The translations under genes were made by a program, and so were the position numbers. The notes below the pieces were generated by a model. That model was not told the origin of the DNA, did not search any database, and saw only the letters and a list, made by a program, of their open reading frames with translations. From Pleurotus ostreatus/Saccharomyces cerevisiae fusant (Eukaryota; Opisthokonta), in the NCBI GenBank assembly GCA_024196135.1, contig JAMQCK010001156.1:1-11374 (forward strand): 11,374 nucleotides of DNA, written 5' to 3'. Each line of letters starts with the position of its first letter. The stretch's first letter is position 1. This document shows positions 1 to 7,657 of the stretch, one piece after another.

Positions 1-1200
1 GGACGAGGGGAAGCGCGGCGCCGGGAAGACATCATCGTCGTCGTCCTCTGCCGCAACTTCGACAGGCTCGTCCCCAAGCTGGAGGGCGGGCACATCGATG
101 TCGGCCGCAGACGAAACGACCATCGGATCGTCCAGTCCGACATGCAGGCCCTCGAGTTGTGGAAGGAGAGCCTCCTCAGCCTGATCCAGGCCCGGAGCGT
201 TTGCCTCTTGGGAGCCGTGCTCCTGCGAGGGCACCTCCTGCCCCGTCGCGTAGACCATGAGCGCCCGACGCCGCTCCTCACGTCGTCTGTCGCGCGCCTG
301 TTTCCTATGCAGCGCCTTGTCTGGATTACGCTGGAAGCGACTGCCTTTGTTGTCCTGCTGCTGGCCTTTCTGAGCCGGCGCCGAGGACACGAGGTCGCTT
401 CCGAACTTCTTGTTGCTGTTCTTCTTCCCCCGCTTCGTCTTTCCCGCACGCAGAGGGACGGGGGGCGACGCACGTGTGCGCATAGGGCGAGGCTTGTAGA
501 CAGATGCAATCTCAAGGTCGATGGGTGTGTGGGTGAGGTAAGGGTCCATATTATCGGGCTCTGGGTCCATGGAGAACATGCCGAGCTCATTGTCGCTGTC
601 GTCCGGGCGCTGCAGCATGACAGTAGCGGATAAGTCCTCCGCGTCGGTCTCCGTCTCGGGCTCCGTGGTAGTCTCCTGCTCCGTCTCCGTCGCAGTCAGG
701 GTGGACGCGGACTCGTCCCCGCTACCACCGTTCTGTTCGCGCCTTCGTCGACGACGGTGGTGCACCCTGTCGTTCTCGAGAAGGAGCGCCATGGCAGGGG
801 GGACCTCGACCTCTTTAACGATGATGACGCTCGCGCCGATCTCCCCGGCCATCATCTCGAGCGTCTCCAGCGACTGCTCGAGCTCGTTGCGGGGAAGTCC
901 AATGAGCGCACCCGAGTCCGCGACGCCGAGCTCGTAGTACGCCTGGCCGCCCCCCTCCAGAAGCCTCCACTTCATTTGCGTGACAAGGCGAGCGAAGCGG
1001 GCGGGGGAGGGAGAAAGCAGCTGCAGCTTGTACTCGACGTTGCCGTCATCGGATTCGGGGACGAGCTTGGGGACCGCGCTGACGGTGATCGGGCTCGGGC
1101 TTTTCGAGAGCGGGGAGGGGGACGCGGAGGCCGGCGTCGACAGGAGCGAGTCCCAAGGGCTGGGTACACGGGGAGACTCTGAGTCGGACTCTCCGAACAT
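1..1200 (-). CDS. GTPBP1/GTPBP2-like GTP-binding protein, N-terminal 400 codons (partial, runs off the left edge)
   Basis: An uninterrupted minus-strand frame runs from an ATG at 1198-1200 to base 1 with no stop, giving 400 codons; the stop lies outside. Residues 56-133 carry the signature of the GTPBP1/GTPBP2 family of EF-Tu-like GTPases: a 'VTQMKWRLLEGGGQAYYELG' block (73-92), then 'LEQSLETLEMMAGEIGAS' (107-124) and a 'VIIVKEVEVP' strand (125-134). In this family the block precedes the G domain, which is not yet reached here. Residues 1-50 are rich in Ser-Pro. Residues 145-400 look disordered: an Arg run (149-154), an acidic Thr/Glu stretch (about 165-190), a basic Lys/Arg segment (about 252-313) and an Asp run (386-390). 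Mammalian members are linked to ribosome rescue and mRNA turnover; a fungal role is inferred. The first in-frame ATG was chosen as the start. An intron inside the low-complexity part cannot be excluded. The family call is fairly secure; GTPBP1 and GTPBP2 cannot be told apart. Confidence 0.75.
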   Translation of the reverse strand, partial: MFGESDSESPRVPSPWDSLLSTPASASPSPLSKSPSPITVSAVPKLVPESDDGNVEYKLQLLSPSPARFARLVTQMKWRLLEGGGQAYYELGVADSGALIGLPRNELEQSLETLEMMAGEIGASVIIVKEVEVPPAMALLLENDRVHHRRRRRREQNGGSGDESASTLTATETEQETTTEPETETDAEDLSATVMLQRPDDSDNELGMFSMDPEPDNMDPYLTHTPIDLEIASVYKPRPMRTRASPPVPLRAGKTKRGKKNSNKKFGSDLVSSAPAQKGQQQDNKGSRFQRNPDKALHRKQARDRRREERRRALMVYATGQEVPSQEHGSQEANAPGLDQAEEALLPQLEGLHVGLDDPMVVSSAADIDVPALQLGDEPVEVAAEDDDDDVFPAPRFPSS

Positions 1201-1570
1201 GCGGGGCAGGTGGGACTGGAAGTAAGGATGGGTTTTCTGGTGCTTTTCGAAGGATGTTTAGACAGGGCGCGATATTCGAGTTATCATGGTAGTGCTCTGA
1301 AAGGCGTGCAGCGCGATGAGGTCCTGAAAGGGAGGTACGAGCGCTTTATAAAGCGTTCATTGTGACAGTTCAGGAAGAGTCAGTGAGATAGCACAGCCAC
1401 CCGCGTATCACAGCCAACGTGTGTGCGTCAAGCCAAGGAAGTCACTTCATGCATCCTGCTCACACCTTTCTCGCACTGCCGAGCCACCATCCACATCGTG
1501 TATTGCCTACATGCAACAAAGAAAGATAGTCAAAGCAAGTCGAAAGCGCAGAAATACAAAGTCCAGGGAA
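1201..1570. other. Spacer between Cdc20 3' end and GTPBP-like 5' end
   Basis: Both flanking genes lie on the minus strand, so this 370-bp spacer must hold the Cdc20 3' UTR and the promoter and 5' UTR of the GTPBP-like gene. The only motifs I can pick out are the palindromic TATA box at 1342-1355 and one GTGACA word at 1362-1367, which is also clustered in the Cdc20 promoter. No coding frame here is convincing. Confidence 0.6.
1342..1355 (-). promoter_or_regulatory. Palindromic TATA box of the GTPBP-like gene
   Basis: CGCTTTATAAAGCG is a perfect 14-bp palindrome that contains TATAAA on both strands. It sits about 142-155 bp upstream of the minus-strand GTPBP-like ATG. TATA function is inferred from sequence and position. 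The symmetry means it gives no orientation by itself. Confidence 0.45.
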
Positions 1571-3434
1571 TTAGCGGAGGGTCATGATGTCCGCGTTCGT
1601 GGACCCAAGTCTCCCGCGTATCCCGCCACCCGTCTCGTCGTGGTCCTTCACCTTCTTCTTGCCCTCCTTGGGCACGTCCCAGATACGCCAGAAGCGAAGG
1701 TCCTCATCACCGGAGCTGGCCGTGCAAACCATGTCACCCGCGGGCGAGCAGGTCGCGTACAAAACACGGCCGTCATGCGCGTCGCGGATGTCGGCGACGA
1801 GGGACATGCTCGGGTAGGCGTGCACCATGATCGCGTTGGTCGGGTAGCCGTGAGTAGAGAGAATCTCCTTCTTGTGCGGCGACCAGATGAGGTTCGCCAC
1901 CTGGGCGGGCGTCTTCAAGGTATGCACGCGAGCGCCGGTCGTGCTGTTCCAGATATTGATCGACCCGTCGTTGGACCCACCACCGGAGGCAAGGAGAGTG
2001 TTTTGCCATGGGCACCAAGCAAGCGCCTGCAAGGCTAATGAATACTTCGATTTCAAGGATTACCATTCAACGTACCTTCACCGCCGCCGTATGGTTCCGC
2101 TTCGTCCACTTCGCGTTGCCGCGAGCGCCGGGCCGCACTTCGCCAACACGACCATCCCAGATGTTCACAACGTTGTCGTTACCACCGCTAGCGAGCAGCT
2201 CTCCATCTCCACGCCAGGTCAGGCCGCAGACTTCGCCATTGTGACCTAATAGCTCCATGACCTTGTGCCGACCGATGCGAACGTCGTGATGCCAGATGCT
2301 CCCATCCCCGCAACCGGAGGATAAGATGTGCTGATTCCACGACAGGCTGGCGACCTGCTCCTGGTGTCCGGCCATCGTGCGGAGCTTCTGGCCCGTCTCG
2401 ACATCCCAAAGCTCGACGTCTCCGGTCCCGCACCCCACACCAAGGAACATGCCGTCTTGGGAGAACGACACGCTGCAGATGTGCGAGTCCTCTGGCGCCT
2501 CGCCCAGCTGCACGACAGCGGCCGTATCGGCATTCCAGAGGTACGTGCAGTTGTCCAGAGCAATAGCCACCGTGTTGTTGCACGACCAGTCGACCAAGTT
2601 CAGGTAGAAGTCGTCGACCAGACCAGGCGCGTCGAGTATACGCTCCGGCTGATTCGATATCTTCCTAGCCTTCGTCGACAGGCCGCCGGAGGAGTTGGTA
2701 GTAGGCGGGCGGGCGTACAAAGGCCGGGCGACGTCGATCTGCTGCGCGAGAATGTTGTTCGATGAGGCCATGGGAGGCGGCTCTGCGTAGCCGAGGATAC
2801 GCTTGTTGATGGGCACACCAGTAGCTACAGCGAGGCGGGCCGTATGCCCAGGTGAGGCCGACTTCGCGTCGAGGTGCATCTGCTCGAGAGTAGCCGCCAC
2901 TTCATCAGCGCTGTCGTTAACTGTGGTCGTGATATAGCGATCCCTGGTGTCGGCAGAGCGATTCTGAGGTACATGTTAGCCTGAAGCATTCATGCAAACC
3001 AAGAAACGCACGGTGGCAGGCGTCGAACGCGATCGCTTATCAGGTTTCTCTTTGGGCTGCTGAGGCGGCGGGACGATGTCTCGCGTGATGACATCCAACT
3101 TGCTCTCGAAGCCACCTTTGCGGATTACACCACTGCTGGCCTGCGACTGAAGATTGTCATTCAGCGCGCCGGCACCAGATGCGATGCGCTTGATGGGCGA
3201 AGGCGGACGGGAGGGCGGGCGAGATCGCGATGTGGTGGGTGGTACAAGAAAAGGGTTGGTCGTGTCGAAGGGATTCGTGCCAGCGCGAGTCTTCGAGTGC
3301 GACTGCGCCCTGGTCTTCTTGGTCGGCGATGGATTCAGGGATATGTTGTTCATGCCGTTCGCCAGCGAAGGCGTCAGCGGCGTCTTCGCGTCCGACCGCC
3401 CTCGGCGATGGCTGGGCGTCTTTGGGTTCGACAT
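1571..3434 (-). CDS. CDC20: Cdc20/Slp1-type APC/C activator, WD40 protein, three exons, 588 aa
   Basis: Exons on the minus strand are 3012-3434, 2076-2963 and 1571-2026. The introns (2964-3011, 48 nt; 2027-2075, 49 nt) are GT-AG and phase 0; the first has a GCTAAC branch point. The protein is the co-activator that recruits substrates to the anaphase-promoting complex, a nuclear ubiquitin ligase, and is the spindle-checkpoint target. Residues 1-141 are basic and rich in Ser/Thr-Pro (TPLTPS, SPTKK, SPIKR), typical of CDK control. A C-box-like DRYITTT lies at 149-155, a Mad2-binding-like KRILGY at 195-200, and the propeller runs from about 247 (PERILDAPG at 247-255, then DDFYLNLVDWS) to about 580. 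Blade signatures include GHQEQVASLSWN, GLTWRGDGELLASGGND and HTAAVKALAWCPWQ. The protein ends in Leu-Arg instead of the family's usual Ile-Arg. The blades match fission-yeast Slp1 better than Cdh1/Fzr, so Cdc20 is preferred. The start is the first ATG of exon 1. Confidence 0.93.
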
Positions 3435-3558
3435 GAAGCGGGTCGTTAGAAAATGATGATGCTACAGCGAGGTTGCGCGAGGTGCAAACCAAGAAGAAAC
3501 AGCAGATGGCAGCGACAACGAGGGCTCCTCGTGCCGAACAAGCGATCAACCTTTAAAC

Positions 3559-3624
3559 GTGACACATCATGTGATCGCGGTTGGTGACAGATGTGACAAA
3601 GCGAACAAGGACGCGACTTTGTCA
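3559..3624. promoter_or_regulatory. TGACA cluster with 8-bp inverted repeat upstream of Cdc20
   Basis: GTGACA occurs at 3559-3564, 3584-3589 and 3593-3598. TGACAAAG at 3594-3601 is mirrored exactly by CTTTGTCA at 3617-3624 with a 15-nt spacer. The block starts about 125 bp upstream of the Cdc20 ATG. CTTTGTCA recurs at 4265-4272. Clustering and symmetry suggest a protein-binding site. TGACA resembles the core used by TALE homeodomain proteins, but assigning a factor is speculative. Confidence 0.4.
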
Positions 3625-3971
3625 GGACGTTTATCCTCCTCCAGTGAACACTGGTTGCAAACGCCGCAAAAAAAATCGGGTGACTCGAGAGTGTCGCGAT
3701 CTGACATCCTAGGAGCGTGTTGAAGGCGTATTTGCATGTTTCGTGGTCATAACGGCTGCGTCCTGTGCGCTTCTTCGCGCGTATCCTGCCGAAAGTGATG
3801 TCTGGCGTTCAATTGTCCTTGTACGGCAGAAAACGGGCATAGTCAGACCTACCGGGCCCTGAACTTCCTCCGAGCTAGTATACAATTGCTTGTACTTACC
3901 TTTGACGATTGCTCAAACCTCAGAACCGTCAAGGATGCCATGGAGGTCGCCTTGAAGTTCTTTTCAGGGGA

Positions 3972-4017
3972 GACAACAGGCGGTTGTCAGGATGATTCCC
4001 GCTACCATTTATGGTAG
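3972..4017. repeat. Pair of adjacent short inverted repeats
   Basis: GACAAC (3972-3977) pairs with GTTGTC (3983-3988) across 5 nt. CTACCAT (4002-4008) pairs with ATGGTAG (4011-4017) across 2 nt. Both are perfect and only 13 bp apart, in the middle of the divergent promoter. They could be dimeric operator sites or chance hairpins. Confidence 0.35.
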
Positions 4018-4708
4018 TGGGTCTTAGGGATGAAGCGCAAAATCGCAAATGCCCCGTCTCGCGAACTTTGGTAACCCCTCACGTGCCGGCACATGACCGG
4101 GCCTTCTGTGGTCTGGGTTCCTCGGCGTCGACCGAGCGCATTCTTGACTCTTTCATTCACCTGCGCTTCGCCGTGCTGTCCTCTCGCGGGTACGCAGAGA
4201 ATCAACCTCGAATCCCCTTCTTGTCTGACTTCGCTGCTGCTCGACGCTCTCAGAAGCTTCGTGGCTTTGTCACATTACATCTCGCCTGCATGTCGATGCT
4301 CATTTCTGTCTCGTTGCACGAGTCTCTCGGATGGTTCACATAAACTTGAGCAAAATCATCACACGGAATTGGAGTCGGCCACTTTCCGAGGGCGGTTTCG
4401 CAGAAAAGCGCGCTGGAGATGCGACGAGGGCAGAAAATTAATGGCGCTGGAGGGCGTCGGGACCCATCATACGCTGTGTGGCGGCTAAGTACAAGGCTTC
4501 GCTAGGCGGGCCCGCCCGATGAGACCTTGCGAGTCGCTCTCAAGTAATTCGCCCTGAGATCGCCTGATTCCATTGGATAAATCGATAAGCTGGAAGGTGA
4601 GTGGTAGCGGGCCCTGCCGTGAAACGGCCCTTTAGAGTTATACGGCTAAAATATTCCAGCGCAGCTATGTTTGCAAGCGAACGCGTACTTACGCGGCCAA
4701 AAAAGCAT

Positions 4709-4714
4709 CACGTG
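4709..4714. promoter_or_regulatory. E-box CACGTG upstream of peroxidase gene
   Basis: The palindrome CACGTG, in the context ATCACGTGC, lies 214 bp upstream of the peroxidase ATG. This is the canonical site of bHLH factors such as Cbf1 in fungi. Function is inferred from the motif only. Confidence 0.3.
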
Positions 4715-4778
4715 CGGTGCTGAGTTGAACTTGAGACTTATTCAGTGTTCCTCGTGCGTGCGCAAAAGACGCGCTCTG

Positions 4779-4783
4779 ATTGG
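4779..4783 (-). promoter_or_regulatory. CCAAT box of peroxidase promoter
   Basis: On the minus strand the sequence reads GGGCCAATCAGAGCG, a full match to the NF-Y/HAP (Hap2/3/5) consensus. It lies about 145 bp upstream of the peroxidase ATG and about 70 bp upstream of the TATA box. The HAP complex is an established activator of respiratory and haem-protein genes in fungi, which fits a mitochondrial haem peroxidase. Confidence 0.5.
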
Positions 4784-4851
4784 CCCGGCATCGCCGTCCG
4801 GCCGCGCGGATGAGGTAAGGCGACCGAGAATGCGGGGTAGCGCGCCCTGCA

Positions 4852-4857
4852 TATAAA
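4852..4857 (+). promoter_or_regulatory. TATA box of peroxidase gene
   Basis: TATAAA lies 70 bp upstream of the peroxidase ATG. It is followed by a pyrimidine-rich leader (about 4885-4925) and a CACCACC-ATG context at the start codon. The spacing fits a short 5' UTR. Confidence 0.6.
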
Positions 4858-4927
4858 CCAGCCCAGGTCAGAAGGTTCGCATCTCATACACATTCGCACG
4901 TCCGCCCCTCTTCCTCCCCTCACCACC

Positions 4928-6483
4928 ATGTCACAGGCTTTTGCGCGCCTCCGCCAGCCCCTCCGCGCTGCGTCTCGCCAGATCGCGCGCCCCTCGACGC
5001 GGAATGCGGCCCCTACTTTCAGAGCGTCGTTCAGGCGCTTCAACTCGACGGAGGCGCCCAAGCCTCCCAAGTCCAACACCGGGCTTTATGCGGGGATTGC
5101 TGGCGGTGCCCTGCTGGCTGGGATCGGTTTCTACTACTATTCCCAGGGCATGAATCCGTTGACGGCGGCTAAGTCGGGGGCGCAGGCTGCTAAGGTTGCG
5201 ACCAACTTTGTCCCCTCGAAGGAGGATTACCAGAAGGTGCGTTGTCGCATTCGTTCCCACGTATAGGATGCTCAGATATATCTGCAGGTCTATAACCGAA
5301 TTGCTGAGCTCCTTGACGAGGCGGAGGACTACGACGGTGAGATCCCCCTTGTGCCAGTTACACAGCACATGTTTTGACTGAACTTCCGAAAAGACGGCTC
5401 GTACGGCCCCGTTATTCTTCGTCTCGCTTGGCACTCCTCGGGGACCTACGATAAGGACACGAACACGGGCGGCAGCAACTATGCCACCATGCGCTTCGAG
5501 CCTGAGGCTCTTCACGGGGCGAACGCAGGACTTCACGTCGCGCGCGAGCTCATGGAAAAGATCAAGCAGGAATTCCCGTGGATCAGCTATGGTGATCTCT
5601 GGACGCTCGGCGGTGTCGCTGCGGTTCAGGTGAGTTCACAACAGCCTCGGTATGAGGTATGGCCGTCTGACATCTCGGGAAGGAAATGGGCGGCCCGAAG
5701 ATCCCCTGGAGGCCTGGTCGCGTCGATGGCACGGCTGAGAAGGCGACCCCTGATGGCCGTCTCCCGGATGCCTCCCAGGGAGCTGACCACCTTCGCAACG
5801 TAAGTCCACTTGCATGTATAATGAGTGCTTGACTGACCGAGCGACCAGATCTTCTATCGCATGGGGTACGCCTCAATGTGCTAGACGTCTAGGATGACTA
5901 CTCACATTTCCTCCTAGCTTCAACGACCAGGAGATTGTCGCGCTCTCGGGTGCTCACGCGCTTGGCCGCTGCCACCGTGACAGGTCAGTTGAACATTGTC
6001 GTGATTCACTCCCTCGCATACTCACACGTTTTACACAGGTCCGGCTTCGAGGGTCCCTGGACTTTCTCGCCCATCACCCTGACCAACGACTACTTCCGTC
6101 TTCTCTTCGACGAGACCTGGGTCTGGAGGAAGTGGGACGGCCCCAAGCAGCTCCAGGACAAGTCTACTCGCTCGCTTATGATGCTTCCGTGAGTCTTCGC
6201 TTTTGCTTGCTTAAAGCTCGAACTGTCGCTTACCTGGGTCAATAGGACGGACTACGTTCTCGTGCAGGACAAGAGCTTTAAGAAGTACGCGAAGCAGTAC
6301 GCGGATGACCAGGACTTGTTCTTTAAGGAGTATGTCCTAACCTCTGCATCGAGTCGTCGACGCTGACGAGCTCCCAGCTTCGCCAATGTCGTCTCGCGCC
6401 TCTTCGAGCTTGGCGTGCCGTCTGAGCAGTTCGTGTCCAAGGAGCCTTGGATCATGAAGAACGCGGACGAGAAGGATGAGTAA
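4928..6483 (+). CDS. CCP1: Mitochondrial cytochrome c peroxidase, nine exons, 377 aa
   Basis: Exons are 4928-5236, 5288-5336, 5394-5629, 5683-5799, 5849-5865, 5918-5983, 6039-6188, 6246-6329 and 6378-6483. All eight introns are GT-AG, 48-57 nt, and every phase closes. The enzyme reduces H2O2 using ferrocytochrome c in the intermembrane space. The N terminus is an Arg/Ser/Ala-rich targeting peptide with an RRF-N-S site (36-40) suited to the matrix peptidase. A hydrophobic Gly/Ala-rich segment follows (52-71), the two-part presequence known in yeast Ccp1 that rhomboid protease cleaves. The distal haem pocket has Arg129, Trp132 and His133; the proximal ligand is His256 (SGAHALG), with the electron-transfer Trp272 (GFEGPW) and the haem-pocket Asp317 (LPTDY). 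Spacing equals yeast CCP to within one residue. [10 protein letters not shown] and [12 protein letters not shown] are class I peroxidase landmarks. Exon 5 is only 17 nt. Catalytic residues are intact, so the gene looks functional. Confidence 0.95.
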
Positions 6484-6861
6484 ATCGTCTCGCGCTGCTT
6501 TCTGGCCAACACCTGCAAACCCATATGTGAAAGAACTCCTTGTTCAGTGCTGTCTGCTATCTATTTCGCATTGTATCACATACTTTGACCCTTGTATCAC
6601 AACTATCGTACCTTTCCTTTTGCATGAATCCATTTTGTTTGTTGCCTACCTTGCGCTCGAACTTCAGTAGCATCGTCACAACGATTATCACCGATGCAGT
6701 AGGTGTATGGTGCATCGCAAGCACGCATGGTATAGTGGACGTGGTGGTGTATACTAGTACAGTTGGTGAATAGATCCAAGGTAAAGCGTTTGTCTGGGTA
6801 GTAAGTCAGCGTCGAAGGCATGAGATACAACGTTCACATACCATCCTCTTGATCGCCTGAC
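6484..6861. other. Convergent 3' spacer
   Basis: The 378 bp between the peroxidase stop and the prefoldin stop hold the two 3' UTRs, which face each other and may overlap. The peroxidase side is T-rich (about 6540-6660), as expected for a fungal 3' UTR. I see no gene, no tRNA and no clear polyadenylation hexamer. Confidence 0.6.
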
Positions 6862-7657
6862 CTACTCATCCAGATTGATCGCCTTCCCAAACTTTGCGTA
6901 TAGGACTACCTTCAGCTCTTTCATCTGCCTCTCACAGTCGTCAACGCTATCAGCCGCGGCTGCTAAACGCTTCTCGACGTCCGCCTGGTCGCGTGCAAGC
7001 CGTTTTTGTGCGCGAGGGAGGGGAAGGTGGAGGAAGGTTTCGCCGACCTTGTAGCTGGATACGGTGTCAGCGACGGTGCGATGGGTTTCTTGACCGGGAT
7101 ATTGGGTACGTATGCGTTTAGTATCGATGCCAAGTATGTCGGACAGTCGGCATGGGCCCCATAATGCGAGATGGAAGCATGCGTGACGCGGCGGGGAACG
7201 ATGGGGGATGCAGACTGATGTCAGGTACTCACAGCACAGGCTCGTCTTCATCAGCAAGTTCAAGCTCAGTTGAGAGATCTTCTAGCGCTTCCTTCTCAAC
7301 CTGGCAAGAAAAGGACCATTAGATGAATACGAGGCCAATATAAACCTGCAACACACCTTCAGCTCCTTCAACTTCTCATTCAAGTCCCGTACGCGCGTGT
7401 TCAGCTTCGAGAACGAGTTTATCCGTTGCTGGTCCTCTGTAAGTCGCGTCAGTGAGCTGACATTCCCAACAATCGCGCAGGGGACGGGTCGCACTTGAGG
7501 CGATCGTGGACCCGGACGCGTCAGATTGGCCTGGGCTGGTACGCACCCCATGTCACTTCCTCAGCCTCCTCATTCTCATCCTGCTTGTCAAGCTAGAGAT
7601 TCGTGAGTACAATGATGTATTTCTGGACGCCGATCTCACCATCCGCATACTCTGCAT
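6862..7657 (-). CDS. GIM3: Prefoldin subunit 4, five exons, 130 aa
   Basis: Minus-strand exons are 7640-7657, 7547-7580, 7357-7436, 7233-7300 and 6862-7054. The introns (59, 110, 56 and 178 nt) are GT-AG and all phases close. The product is a beta-class subunit of prefoldin, the cytosolic hexamer that hands nascent actin and tubulin to the CCT chaperonin. VTWEDQQRINSFSKL starts the first coiled-coil helix. The second half has the beta-hairpin PVLYKVGETFLHL, then a helix rich in Ala, Glu and Arg, ending in the family hallmark MKELKVVLYAKFGKAINL. Length and both hallmark blocks match yeast Gim3 and human PFDN4. Exon 1 encodes only six residues (MQSMRM) with three possible ATGs; the first was chosen for its GCCACC-ATG context. 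Introns 2 and 4 are longer than any other intron in the window. The gene faces the lyase gene head to head. Confidence 0.92.

Larger units (their letters stand above)
3435..4927. other. Divergent intergenic region between Cdc20 and cytochrome c peroxidase
   Basis: These 1493 bp separate two genes transcribed away from each other and must hold both promoters. I see no supported gene: open frames at 4011-4343 and 4093-4488 overlap each other in different frames and resemble nothing I know. Elements seen are a TGACA cluster near Cdc20 (3559-3624), two adjacent hairpin-like inverted repeats (3972-3988 and 4002-4017), three inverted CCAAT pentamers (4368-4372, 4572-4576, 4779-4783), an ACGCGT at 4681-4686, an E-box at 4709-4714 and a TATA box at 4852-4857. 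A non-coding transcript in the middle cannot be excluded. Confidence 0.6.

Noticed and set aside
142..633. 163-codon plus-strand open frame opposite the GTPBP-like gene
   Set aside because: It is the complement of a 400-codon minus frame that carries a real family signature; the plus frame has none.
4093..4488. 131-codon plus-strand open frame in the divergent promoter
   Set aside because: Overlaps another open frame (4011-4343), shows no recognisable protein features and no splice pattern that extends it.
6728..6738. TGGTATAGTGG, resembling a tRNA A-box
   Set aside because: No B-box (GGTTCGANNC) follows at the right distance and no acceptor stem can be formed; it lies in a 3' UTR.
7055..7232. 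Possible intron-encoded C/D box snoRNA
   Set aside because: I could not find a paired C box (RTGATGA) and D box (CTGA) near opposite ends of the intron; only the unusual length remains notable.
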